NCBI GenBank assembly: GCA_050084985.1
Contig: JBITNC010000001.1
Coordinates: 214,892,001 to 214,956,000 of the forward strand
From: Nageia nagi
Taxonomy: Eukaryota; Pinophyta
Direction: 5' to 3'
DNA: 64,000 nt
Shown here: positions 50,201-61,690 of the stretch, piece after piece
How the letters are laid out: each line of letters starts with the position of its first letter
How positions within the stretch are numbered: the stretch's first letter is position 1
Program-made: the position numbers and the translations under genes
The notes under the pieces: model-generated
Database searches by the model: none
The model's input: the letters and a program-made list of their open reading frames with translations, nothing else
Told to the model about the DNA's origin: nothing

Positions 50201-50415
50201 TATCTCCTTTGATATTTGTAAATGTTAATGATATTTTTAAGAAATATCATCAAAGTCTTTTTCGTATAAAGCTTAAGATCTTTTAGTAGGATATAATTAT
50301 AACTTCTCTAAATCAAAACTTGTTATTTATACATATTTCATCATCCGGTGTTGTCATGAGGATAGCCCTTGCCATGGCTGAATATGATTTTTTAACTTTT
50401 ACAATTGATACATTT

Positions 50416-50705
50416 TGAAAATGATATTGTAATACATCAAAACTACACTTGTGTCAATCTCCATACTGTGTGCTGTTTATGGTAGTTGCATGACAAGACT
50501 CTAGTTTGTCTCTGCATACCGAAGCGAGTATGTGATGGTAAGCTTATTTGATGTATACAATTTTGAGGTAGTGATGTTGTATATCAAAACTTCACTTGTG
50601 TTTATCCCCATACTATGTGTTGTTTATGGTGATTACATGACAAGACTCTAGTTTGTCTCCGCATGTCGAAGCGAGTATGTGATAGGAAGCTTGTTTTGTA
50701 TATAC
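50416..50705 (-). repeat. Tandem duplication, 2 x 147 bases
   Basis: Copies are anchored at ATCAAAAC 50436 and 50583. Both contain CATGACAAGACTCTAGTTTGTC and GAAGCGAGTATGTGAT with few differences. Confidence 0.85.
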
Positions 50706-52431
50706 AAGTCATCTTTCATTTTTCTCTACTTTTGACCTAGCAGAATGGGTTTCATGGTGATCTTTTGCATAAGTCTTTTAGAATCATATTGAGCATAAAT
50801 ATCTTATTTTAGGTTATAGGCAATCCAAATTACCTTAACTGTGAGTAGACATATAACTTTCAATTTTCTAATTAATAATGTTTTGGGTACATTTTAAGAG
50901 AGATGTAGCCATGGTCTTACTATGTGATCATGGGCTTACTTTGATTGTGGTGCTCTTCTTAGCATTATGGCCCCTTCTTAACTGACTAATGATGTCAATG
51001 ACAATGATGATAGATTGTTCAAAAAACTAATGCATATTAGCTAGTGAACAAGTAAGATGAATGTACGAATGATTCTAACCTTATTGTTTCAATCATTTAT
51101 AGGTGAATATAAGGTTTGATTTTAGGTCATGGGAAATTGTATTTACCCCAATTATCCAAGTATGATTCTTGAGCTTTGTAATTGAAGTATTTTGAACACA
51201 CGTTGGTTGTGCACCAAATAGGTACTAAAGGCTTATTTCCATATATCTTTACATAGGTGTCTTGTGTTTACCTTGAGGAAACATATGGAGCCAAGTTAGG
51301 TATATGACATGAAATGCCCTTTGTGTGCACTGATTAAAATTTTGATTATTATGTTATTACTCTAGAAGAATATGTTTTACAAAAATCATTAGAATCATTC
51401 TTTTTGATAACTAGGGTTTCCTGAATACGTATAACAATAAGTGATGACTAAACATGCATAATATGACATATGATTTGAACTAAGAAATTCATGATTCATT
51501 ATAAGATCATAAATAATAAATGGTGTTTATCTTATCAAGGATTCATGATGAAATTGTGTATGATCGAGTTTGCATGTTTATTTGGTTATCTTTTTTTTTT
51601 TTTAATGGCATGATGTGGTGAGCAAACATAGTCATGTATCTTAAGAAGATACAAACAAACTAATATTTTATCATTATAGAATTATACAAATACCACTAGA
51701 CTCATAAGTAGGTGATAATATACTTGAGGTTGGTAAGTGGTTAAGTCAAGACTCGTACACTTGAGTTTATCAACTTATGTATGAATATTTTAAATCTTGA
51801 TTTTGTTGGTTGATGGTAGAGGCAAATGATTTGCTTTGGGTCGTGGAAAATCATAGTTTCCCCAAATTATGATAAAATATAAACTTTTTGAATTTTTGCA
51901 ACCAAAGTATTTTGAAAATAGGTTCTACACCTTACTAGGTATTCATGCTTGCTTATATATGCTATTTCATTGAACACTTTATTCCATAGGCTCTTTGCCA
52001 TTAGCATGTATGTGATGTGAAGTCTTTTCAAAGTAGATAACATTTTAATGTTTGATAATTCTGCTATTTGCCCCAACAGAATAGGTTTCATTATCATTTC
52101 TTGCAAAAATCATTATCAAAGATTTTAGGATGGAATTGTTTATAATTTGATATCATCAAAGATTCATGATGAGGAATATGATGATAATAATTATCCCATT
52201 AAAGACATATGGGATTATTATTGTTTTTTTATCTTTTAAATGTTGATTTTTATATTATTAAATATCTTCAAATTTAAGGATAATGATTTGAAAAATTACA
52301 GTATTAGATTGTATCATTTACCAAACTTGGCTACTAATACTTTTTATTTTATGATAACATGTACAAATGATATGGAACAAGATGTAACACACATTTGATT
52401 TATGGGTAAATGATAATGAATGGAAAGGGAA
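50706..52431 (-). other. Non-coding interior of element 3
   Basis: No sustained frame is seen on either strand, and none of the RT, RNase H or integrase motifs expected here in an autonomous element. Confidence 0.6.
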
Positions 52432-52806
52432 GAAGAACATCAACTTCTAATTCCAAGGGAAGAGCAATTTCTTACTCTCGATCCCAAGGAATGATGGAAG
52501 CTTTTTAGTGATGTTCTAGGGAGTTGAAATGGATGGGATATGATAGGAAAAGAACATTGACTTCCAATTCAATGGGGAGAATAATTTATTATTCTTGATC
52601 CCAAAGAATAATGGAAGCTATAAAATTTAACAATGTTCTAGGGTTGACTTTTATCAATCCACTAAGGACAATTTCTTGCTTAAAATTGTGGATAAGAATA
52701 GAAGCAAAAGGTTTTAACAACAACAATATTGACTCCCATATTAATGGGAAGAGCACTTACTCACTCTTTTTCTCAAATAATATGGAAGCACCTCCAATTT
52801 AATAAT
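52432..52806 (-). repeat. Degenerate tandem repeat, three units of ~90-115 bases
   Basis: Units start near 52432, 52550 and 52718. Each has a CAATTCCAAGGGAAGAGCA-like block, a TCTTGATCCCAAAGAATAATG-like block and GGAAGC. Confidence 0.7.
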
Positions 52807-53239
52807 CGATAAAGGTGGATTAGGAAATATATGGATGTTGGATAATAAAATATGAAAGTTGGTATAGTATAATGTGTATGGGGGGATGGTGGATGTTAAT
52901 ATTAAAATAGTATAACAAATGAATAGACATAGGATGTATTGAGTATTTAGAGAGATAAACTAATCAACTCATCAAGGCATTGATAAATATAAGTGTAATA
53001 TTAATTACTATGTAATAATAAATAGTATGGGATGGAGGCATGGGATGATGAAGAAATGTAATGATCATAATATTCAAGTTAACCATATTAACCAATCATC
53101 ATTAGATTTTTTCTTCCTTAGATGATATAAAATAAATTCATGATGTCCTCAAAATTATCATAGACTCATGTGTGTGCAATGATGTTTATTTCCATCTCTA
53201 GAAAATCTCAAACTAAATGTCACAAGAGCATAAAATATA

Positions 53240-53575
53240 TAAGCTAGTTCATCCATATGAAATGTACAGAGGTCCATAGGAAAGAAGGTCACTAACCAAT
53301 ATGGACATGTCACCACTCATAAGGTATTCCCCATTGCCAGATAGGCATCCATAGCCCTAATGAGGATTAACCCCTCAATCCTGCTACAACCTTACTCTAC
53401 TGCCAGTCAGGCATCCATAGCCCCGATAGAGGATATTGTAATCACCCAAGAATCATTGATATAATGTAGTAATTTTTTTTTTTTGACTTTTGTCATCTCT
53501 TTTCACCTCTTTTTTTTTTTAACTATCAAATGATTCTTGGGTTCAAGATGAAGTGAATAATAGGATGAACATGTA
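53240..53575 (-). other. Structured island shared by elements 3 and 1
   Basis: Inverted counterpart of 2161-2490. The long hairpin arms are 53525-53542 and 53444-53460 and are base-for-base identical to those in element 1, while the loop has grown to 64 bases and is still purine-rich in the sense strand. The two small stem-loops (53330-53430) keep pairing through G-U wobble where bases changed. Flanking sequence is unrelated to element 1. Confidence 0.7.
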
Positions 53576-54135
53576 ATACTTTCACTTGAAATCATGTTCT
53601 TGTAACACCTCATTCTTGACTATTTTAAGATTATTTAGATGTGAAGATGTGTATGAGTCCATAATAACCTTAAGTGTATCATAGTCATGTTTGTTTATCA
53701 TCCAAAGTTTCAATAATTTCATGATGAAGGTTGGTAAATTCATTAAGAATATTAATTTCATAAACTATTTCTTTTACAATAAGTATTAAACATATTTGTA
53801 TAATGGTATGGAAGTGATCATGGATAATGTATAGTATATATGCCTTGATAAATTGTTAGAATATAATCTAATACTCAAATATTCCAACATAATGGGGGAT
53901 GAATATGAGGTGGAAAAAGAGGAAGACATGGAAATGCAATAAACATATTATAACCTATCAGATATGATCATTTTAGTTTTAATCATATTTTGATGTTTGT
54001 GTGAATTCTAAATCATGTTTTAATGATTTTTTTTTTTGATGGAGGGCAACTACCCCAATGTGAACGATGTGAAGGAGATCGAATATCCTTATGTAAATTA
54101 CATAATTCATCATTGTTTAATTGTGTGGAATGTAT

Positions 54136-55266
54136 CTATGTATTTTGTAGATGATGTAAATCATTATCTATCAATAAAGGTATATCTACTTCAAATCTTC
54201 TATCATCCATCAAATCATGAAGGGCATGATTTAATTGGTGGCAATGTTTAGTATCATGCCCCAATTGATGATGATAAACATGATGTCCATACTTATCATA
54301 TTTTATTGACTTAGGCTTTAGGTTTTCTTTCATTATATGATCTACCACCCTCTTAGGTTGTTCCAAATATTGCATTCCATCATTGTAATCATCTTTGGAT
54401 TTTGATTTCCATCTCATATCTTTATGATTATGCCCTGGCCTAGCAAAGCTGGATGATGATTTCCCCTTTGAATTTTGCATAGGAGGTTTCATTTTCGATG
54501 ATTTTGTAATATTATAATGTGAGTATGGATTTTCATCTCTTCATACACAATGGATTACTCCCTCATGAATGTATTTTAGACAACCATGAAATGTAGATGG
54601 GACACATTCCATTTCTTGAATCCATGGTCTACCTAAAAGAATATTATATTGTTCAATGTTTCCTTCAATGATATATAATGATGTTTGTATCATCTTACAT
54701 CCAATGGTGATGGGTAACACTATCGACCCTATTGTTGAACATAGGGCATTATTAAATGCCTTTATTTGTAATGATGGTAAAGAAATATGAGAGAAAGGAA
54801 GATTCAATTTGTGATATGCCAATGTAGATATGATATTGACATTTGACCCTTCATCTATTAATATCCTCTTAATAATTTTACCATTTACTTTACCGATGAC
54901 ATGGAGAGGTGGATCTAACCCTTGAAGTCCCTTTTTTGGTTGTCTCTCATGGTCATAAAAAGAAATTATAGGCTGATGTATCAATGGAGGAACTTGCATT
55001 TTGGATTTTTGATTATATGATATATCAATTTGTTTTTCTTGTATGTTTTGAGTTCCAGTATCAACTCCAACTATTCTTATAATAGGTTGATTACTTAGAT
55101 TTTGGGTGGGTGTCACTTGACTATAATTAGGTACAATAGATATTGTATTTACTTGATATGAAGGAAGTGAGTCTTGATAATTTTTTAAATTTTGATCTGA
55201 AATAGAAGTATGGTCTTCAACTTCCAATTTATTATCTTTGATTGAATTTTGAGTTCTATTTCTCAA
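54136..55266 (-). pseudogene. Protease and downstream finger of element 3
   Basis: The open stretch 54541-55266 (241 codons) holds a Tat-type protease: GKIIKRILIDEGSNVNIIST with catalytic Asp at residue 138 and D-E-G in place of D-S/T-G, then QYNILLGRPWIQEMECVPST. After a single stop the same frame continues at 54136-54492 with a Ser/Lys-rich linker and HVYHHQLGHDTKHCHQLNHA. That looks like a Tat gag zinc finger whose first Cys is lost. A zinc finger after the protease is not the usual order. RT would be expected next and is absent. Confidence 0.8.
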
Positions 55267-55953
55267 TGCTAGACAATTTTTTGTACTATGACCCCTTTGA
55301 TGGTGATAATTACAATACTCATTTTTGTTATATTTTTATTTTCTCGTAATTTTTATTTCACTATATTTAATCTTGACCTTCTCAATTATAACTACTTGAG
55401 CAATAACTTCTTTGAGAGTATTATATTGTTGGATTTGTAATATACTAGCTATAGGCCTTAGATAATTTTGACTGAATAATTTAACTAACTCCTCCTGAGG
55501 TAAGGTATAGGGAATTCCATAGAGTATATCCCTCCATCGTGAAACAAATTCAATAATTGATTCATTTTGAGATTGTTTTAGTTCTACAAGATCCATAATA
55601 GAAGATTCCTCTTTGATATAAATCCTAAAATGTTGTAAGAACAAGTTTACCAATTGAGGAAATGAATAAATACTATGTCATGGCAAATTATTATACCATT
55701 CTAGGGCTTAGGCTGCAATCATCATGGGGAACAAACATAGCATCAAGTCCTCATCATCATAAATTAGGTAATTTGAAAACTTAAACCACCTTAAATGTTC
55801 TTTAGGATCCTTATTTCCTGTAAAAGGAATTATCTTAGGTATTTCAAAGTTGTAAGGTAATTTCTTCTTAGGGACACTTGGATGGATGGGTTCATTGCAA
55901 ATATTATCATATTTCAACTTATTGAACCTTGATATATTCATTTCTTTATTCAT
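55267..55953 (-). pseudogene. gag capsid and zinc finger of element 3
   Basis: The minus strand reads PYNFEIPKIIPFTGNKDPKE and HLRWFKFSNYL (Tat capsid start), LEWYNNLP, then VNLFLQHFRIYIK, LKQSQNESIIEFVSRWRDIL and LPQEELVKLFSQNYLRPIAS. The zinc finger YCNYHHQRGHSTKNCLALRN follows near 55260-55320. The frame is the same as that of the protease, with stops after MMIAA, after NNLP and after ITRK. Gag would form the particle that packages the element's RNA. Confidence 0.85.
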
Positions 55954-57933
55954 GAAATCTTCTAATTATTTATCTGTCCAACTACCCTAAGGATGTTTTC
56001 AGTATCTTCTATGATTGGTGTTTCTTTCTAACTTTAGGTTTGAATTATAAGACTCATCATCAGAAAGAAATCTTGACAACAATGAAGATGGTAATGAATG
56101 AAGCTTAGAAGGTAAATGATGCCCTTGCATTGGATTTATAAGAGTTGTAGGTGGTTGTACTTTATTTTGTTGAGACTTCTCATGAAGTAACCAACTATCT
56201 CGAACTTCTTGTTTTACCTTATCAAAAATTTATCGTTGTTTGTCAAGCTCTTGCTTTTCTTTTTCTTTGAGTTCTATATTCTTTTCTTTAAGTTTGGCTT
56301 CCTCTTCTAACTTACTTTAAACATCTTCATATCTTTTACTAAAGTTTATAGTTTCTTCATAATCTCTCTCTATGTGTTTTCTCTTTGCCTCCAACTCTGC
56401 AAAAGAGGGTATCTCTCCTACCCTGAATTGTTCAGCTAAAGCTTTTCTACATTTTTCTTGTGATGAGGGTTTCTCACAGGAGTAAGGATCATAGAATAAT
56501 TTGTTTGAGATCTTACATTGAGGAGTTTTTTGTGAGGTTCTTACTGAATACAAGGTCATTCTATCAAAATCTTCCATACAAGACTTAGCCCTATGAGGTG
56601 TTTTTTGATAGGCAGGGTTAGTCATCCTAGCTTGTGAAGAGGGGCTTTGAGGTTGATAATCTAAATTCTTGAGATGCAATCCTCTTTATTTATTAGAGTA
56701 AGAGTCTTGATATCTCCATACTTGGTAATTAAGAGGTGATTATAATTGCACCCAAGCTTGACTCTTTGGGTTTGCATAAGTTTTTACATCATGTTGTTGC
56801 CTCATCTCTTCTTGTCTCATTTCTTTGACAAACTCATTGAAGGTTTTGTCATGTTGATTGTGAGAAGAACATTCTTGTTGTTGTTTATGGGATTCCCTTT
56901 GCAAAATATTCTTAGCTTTTTCATCATAGAAAATATTCCTAAGTAATTTATTTGTTGTAGGGCTATCTTCTTTATCACATTCCTAATTTTTCATCAAGCT
57001 AGTTTGATATTTTGAAGGTATTTTTAGTGGGTTCGAACAACATTCATCCTCATAAAACTTTGTATCATTATCATTATGTGTTGTTTCCCCACATGGATGT
57101 TCATTCCTAAGCTCATGTGTGTTAGCTTTGGAAATTTTATTTTTATATTTTTCATTTCTTTGTGATTGAAATTCTTGAGATTCAATAATACAATCTATGG
57201 ATTTTTTAATTCTTATGTGAAGCTCTCCAATTTCTATGTGTGATGAGAGTGACCAAGTTTCATCCTTGAACTCAAGAATATCATGAGATTCATGGGAATC
57301 AATAGAAGGCCTTGTAACCTCTAGAAGGGGAGGAGAATGAAATTGTAATTCTGAAGAATGTTCTAAAAGGTCCTCAAGATTCATGTCAAGCTCCTCTTCT
57401 TTAATATCATATTCATCCCAAGGTTGGGGTGAAGACATCAAGGTATCTAACTCTAGGAGGTCATATGATTTAGCATAGGATGTTGCATCAAGGCCTTTGG
57501 CATTAATACTCGATTCATCTATTAGCAAATTGGATTCATTAGGTTCGATAGTATCGAAAGGAGATGCACAACAAGATTTTAATTTGATGAGATGTGTCAA
57601 TAAGTTTTCAATATTTATTATGGGCTCATTATTTTCAATGTCAAACTCATCCCATGATGAGGGTGAAGGAATGGAAGAACTATACTCTAGCTCTTCATGG
57701 GATCTAACAAGGCTTTCTAAGGATTGAAGAAGAGGTATGGTACATTGTTCTATTTCTATTAAGTATGATAAAAGCTTTTCAATGTCAATATAAAAATCAT
57801 TCTTCATGACCTTTGAAGTAGAATAAGTATCTAAAGTTGACTTGGCAAAATGTGACCATAGTCTTTGTATTTTTGGTTTTACTTTGATAGAAAAAGGAAC
57901 ATAATTCAAAAGTGCAACCAAAACAAACCTCAT
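55954..57933 (-). pseudogene. Long N-terminal region in frame with gag of element 3, three acidic repeats
   Basis: From ATG 57933, 316 codons are open to 56983. The same frame then runs, with about eight stops, through 56317-56679 into gag. The 316-residue part has three internal repeats. The first (residues 49-104) ends WDEFDIENNE. The second (107-182) begins NIENLLTHLIKL and contains WDEYDIKEEE. The third (185-232) begins NLEDLLEHSSEL and ends DETWSLSS. The later part is charged and coiled-coil-like (RNEKYKNKIS, KRKHIERDYEE, KLKEKNIELKEKEK). Ogre and other Tat elements may carry an ORF upstream of gag. Similarity to those is not established here, and function is unknown. Confidence 0.65.
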
Positions 57934-59350
57934 AATGATAAAATTACTTTAAGGCCTTATGAAATGCATTTAAACAAGTAAAATACATTTATGCATACTA
58001 CCCTCCCAAACATTCATGTCCATTTACTTATCTTATTTTAATGTGATACAATCAAAAGTTTATTTTAAGTGGATCTTGACCTTAATAAACCCTGTTGTTA
58101 TTTTTTAATTATAATGTGATTCATTATCCAACCTCTTAATGATGTTCATTAACTCTTTCCAGCTATGGAAGTTTTATATGTGATAAATTTCCTCTTCTTA
58201 CTAGTCACATATCTCTTTGACCTCCAATGGAGTGGTAAGAGCAGACTTAGTAAAAAGCCATTAAGTGTAGATAAATTAATTAAGTGAGGTTCAATTACTC
58301 CTCCAAGAGTCACATATCCCTTCGACCTCCAATGGAGTGGTAAGGGCAGACATATTTAAGAGTGTTAATGTGAGGTATATTTCCAAATAATATGTGAATA
58401 AATTTTACCTCTTTCACTTAACTTATTTTTGATCACTTAGGATCGCTTAAAGCACAAAAGTGAGAGCATACTTTGTTAAGTGAAAGTACTTAGTGTATTC
58501 GAATCCCTCCAATTCGTTAACCTTTTAATATGATTTACACTACCCAAAACTTGATTTATTTTATTTTTAGGTTCATTCCAAATTAAATGTGATTCATTTA
58601 CTCCTTCCAATTGTGGAAGTGTTATGTGTAGTAAATTACCTCCTCTTACTAGTCACATATCCCTTCGACCTCCAATGGAGTGGTAAGGGAAAACTTGGTA
58701 AGAGGTCATTATGTGTGGATAAATTAACCAAATTAATGATATTGTGAATGTGAAATAAAAGAAAAATTAATTACTCCTTCTTATCTGATATATTCTGGTC
58801 ACCTTAGATCGCACGAAGCGCAAAGGGAGAGCATAAGTAGACAAGATAAAAAGTATTAATGTGTATGTACCCTTCACCCAAAACATGAAAGTAAATACAT
58901 AACATTTTACATAAAATAAAATAAAATAAATTAATAAAAAATGCATTTAATCTTTTCTACCCATTCTTATATGCATTCTAGGCAAAGGAATCACATTCAA
59001 AAGCATTCTTCCATTTTAACAATACATTATGCATTTTATTTTAATTTTTTAGGAATAACCAAAAGAGACAAAATGACTTGGAGTATGAGTCACTGGTGTT
59101 TAAGCAGAGGTTGCTGGCATTTATTCTGAGTCACCAATGTTCGATTCTAGTTGCTAGCATTTAGTTTGGATTACTTTATAAAATGCTAGCTAGTGTTTCT
59201 GCAATAGATTTCCTAAAACACATAGAACACAAAATTTAAAGTTAGTATATGGAGAAATTCAAATAAACTAGATAACAGAAAGGTAAAATCATTTTAAAAC
59301 CAAAAAACCTCCCTATCAATAATGGAAGGGCCCTCCTTCTAGCACTAGAA
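57934..59350 (-). other. Leader of element 3 with primer site and repeated hairpins
   Basis: Just after the 5' LTR the minus strand reads TTCTAGTGCTAGAAGGAGGG (59331-59350), a probable primer site with TAG for TGG; the tRNA is not assigned. Two ~450-base repeat units follow (anchors at 58203 and 58651). Within them a 29-base hairpin occurs three times, at 58213-58241, 58318-58346 and 58661-58689. No coding signal is seen. Confidence 0.7.
58213..58689 (-). repeat. Three 29-base hairpins with palindromic core
   Basis: On the + strand copy 1 is CTCTT...AAGAG and copies 2 and 3 are CCCTT...AAGGG. All enclose the palindrome CTCCAATGGAG. The first stem thus differs from the others by a compensating T-A to C-G change. 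Retroviral dimer-initiation hairpins lie in the same place (between primer site and gag) and use palindromic loops. That role is inference. Confidence 0.7.
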
Positions 59351-60199
59351 TGTTGAAGTGAAAATAGAGCTGGAATGTAGAATAACATGAAATACAATTA
59401 TTCTTCGATCTTCATTGAACCTCAAATTATGTGAAATAGGTAAAAATGTTGTAACTGTAAATAGATATTGATTTTCAGCTCAAACTACAATTTTCCCTTG
59501 GAAGGGACTTTTACAAATGCCATTTGCCAAAATAAGAGTATTAGATCTCCATTATTTTTGATTTGCTTGCTTCTCTCCTTGATATGAACAACCTATAAAT
59601 CCTACACACATGCAAAAGACAATAACATCAAAGCATATATGTATGACATGTATTAAATTTAAGCTAACATAAAACAATAAAAGGTATGAGCTCACAAGAT
59701 TTTGGCAGCATTACCCTACTTCAAAATTGGGCCAAGATCCTCCTTCAATTACTTTGTATTAACTTGTATTTATAGATTTTAGATGAGATGTTCCAAGGTT
59801 GGTAAGAGGAAGTGAAAAGCCACTGTAGGTCGTAACTGACCCCCTATATCCATCTCATCTTGGAAAGTTGAAACATTTCAACTTTCTCTTGCTATTTTGG
59901 TTTCTATTTGGCTATTACAGAGTCACCGATGACTGGAATATGGACACCGATGACTGGTTCAAAATGCTGGTGTTTGTTTTGGGTCATCAGTGACTAGTTT
60001 TCCATTTTTATAACAATTTTAAAATGACCACCAAATAGTCAATTTTTATCAAAAAGGGGTCAGGTGACCACTTGTTTTGCATGTACTCGATGAGAGCTAT
60101 CCAATAATGGAGTTTTCAAGCTTATTTGAGGCTTGTATAAATAGTTATGATTAGTTCAATGTTTACTAGTTAATAAGGGGATATTTTTAGGTGTCTACA
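59351..60199 (-). repeat. 5' LTR of element 3
   Basis: The LTR is 849 bases, equal in length to the 3' LTR. TATAAATA is intact at 59767-59774 on the minus strand. Copies of CACCGATGACTGG lie at about 59925-59965, within U3. Confidence 0.95.
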
Positions 60200-60204
60200 C
60201 TTCT

Positions 60205-60660
60205 AATATCATACACATGCATGGTTATTCCTATACCCATAAAGGCAATCATTTAGGTTATGCCTACAGCCTCAAAAAGGAAATCCTTACGGTTATGCTT
60301 AAATCCATAAAAAGCAAACTTTATGGTTCTACCTTCACTCACAAAGGTAATCATTTGGGTTATGCTTCCAACCTCATAAAGGAAATCCTTATAATTATAC
60401 TTACATCCATAAAAAGCAAACTTTATGATTATGCTTACATCTATAAAAAAAAACTTTATGGTTCTTCTTCACCCACAAAGGTAATCATTTAGGTTATGCC
60501 TATAACCTCACAAATAAAATCCTCACATTTATTCTTACATCCAAAAAAAAGCAAACTTTACATTTCTTTCTTCATCATAAAGGAAATCATTAAATTTATG
60601 CCTCCAACCTTAAAAGGATAATCTTTAATGTTATGCTTACAACCATAAAAAAAGGCCACA
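60205..60660 (+). repeat. Tandem array of element A, right part
   Basis: Six to eight ~50-60-base units with GGTTATGCYT, CCCATAAAGGCAATCATTT and CATAAAAAGCAAACTTTA. The open stretch 60217-60492 reads as peptide repeats (THKGNHLGYAYSLKKEI), an effect of unit lengths near multiples of three. Related units at 10735-10960 and just left of element 3 (48905-48936) show that element 3 landed in this array. Confidence 0.8.
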
Positions 60661-61690
60661 CAAAGGATAATTACATACACATTATTTTATTTCACTTAAT
60701 TTATTTATTCCACACTTACCATGCACCCTTCCTTATCTAAATTATTATACTCTCATTCCATTCACTATATTTAGTTTTCTTAGTTTTCTCATCTCAAATG
60801 AAAAATTTGGGAAACTTTTTATTCCTCATCACTTCCACATCGGTACAAAATATACCAACTAACCAAAAAATAAATGACTAGTGACAAAAATGTTTTGTTA
60901 GTTTCTATATCTAGGGTTTTATCCCACACTCTTCTTATTCCCTACCATAACACTCCATGATTTTCTATGATTAAGTTTTTCTATCTCTCTCATGGATGCT
61001 GAGCATGCTTCCTTGAGATAACCATTAAAACTTTTTCATCCATTATTTTCTTAAAACAACACACACACATACACAACACCAAATAAAATAAAATTTATAT
61101 CTGACATTGGACCACCCTTCATGATTCATGAACTTCCCATCTCTTATTCTTTTGGCTTCTTCCTATTTCATTTTTTCAATCATATTCATTATCATCCTTG
61201 TATGCCACCTCAATGTTTGAGGGTTAATACTTTACATATTCCTTTGAAAATGTATAATTTCAAAATATTTGATCATGGAAAGATTTGTTTCCAATAATTT
61301 TTGCAAATTATTATCATTAATACTTTCTTACTAGGGAAAAATCATAATCATCCAACCAAATTTTGGATCATCTTGAGAGGTTTGAGTCACATACTTGCTA
61401 GTGGAAATAATAATCCCATAATAATAGCATCCATTGAATAGTATTTGTTTACTTAAGAATCGAACTAAGCTCAAATTATTATCAATTGCAAAGTAAAAAG
61501 AAACCATACCCTTTAAAAATTAGGGAAATTATGATTATCCATTATTATAATTAAGTTATGAGTTTTCCTTTCAAATACTACTTGCAAGAACTAGACACTT
61601 ATGCTTAGTCAGTTAAGTTCATTAGCAGTGTCTACTAGGCTTTCAACTTCTTACCACCTTTGTTGTTAAATAGTTCAAAAAGAGGAAAAA
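60661..61690 (+). other. Element A 3' region and polypurine tract
   Basis: No coding signal. It ends in TTCAAAAAGAGGAAAAA (61674-61690), a PPT directly before a TGTAGAAACC LTR start. This fixes + strand orientation for this element. Confidence 0.65.

Larger units (their letters stand above)
48937..60199 (-). mobile_element. Element 3: non-autonomous gag-protease retrotransposon, minus strand
   Basis: Two 849-base LTRs (48937-49785 and 59351-60199), a perfect target duplication CTTCT (48932-48936, 60200-60204) and a PPT prove a complete insertion of 11,263 bases. LTRs differ by about 3% over the first 330 bases by eye, the closest LTR pair I compared in the window. Coding sequence is confined to 54136-57933 (long N-terminal region, gag, protease). 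About 4.3 kb downstream holds repeats and the island shared with element 1, with no RT or integrase. The LTR family is that of element 1, so element 1-like copies probably supplied the enzymes. Confidence 0.93.

Noticed and set aside
57497-57727. Plus-strand open frame opposite the element 3 N-terminal region
   Set aside because: It mirrors the 316-codon minus-strand frame, whose internal repeats and continuation into gag identify the coding strand.
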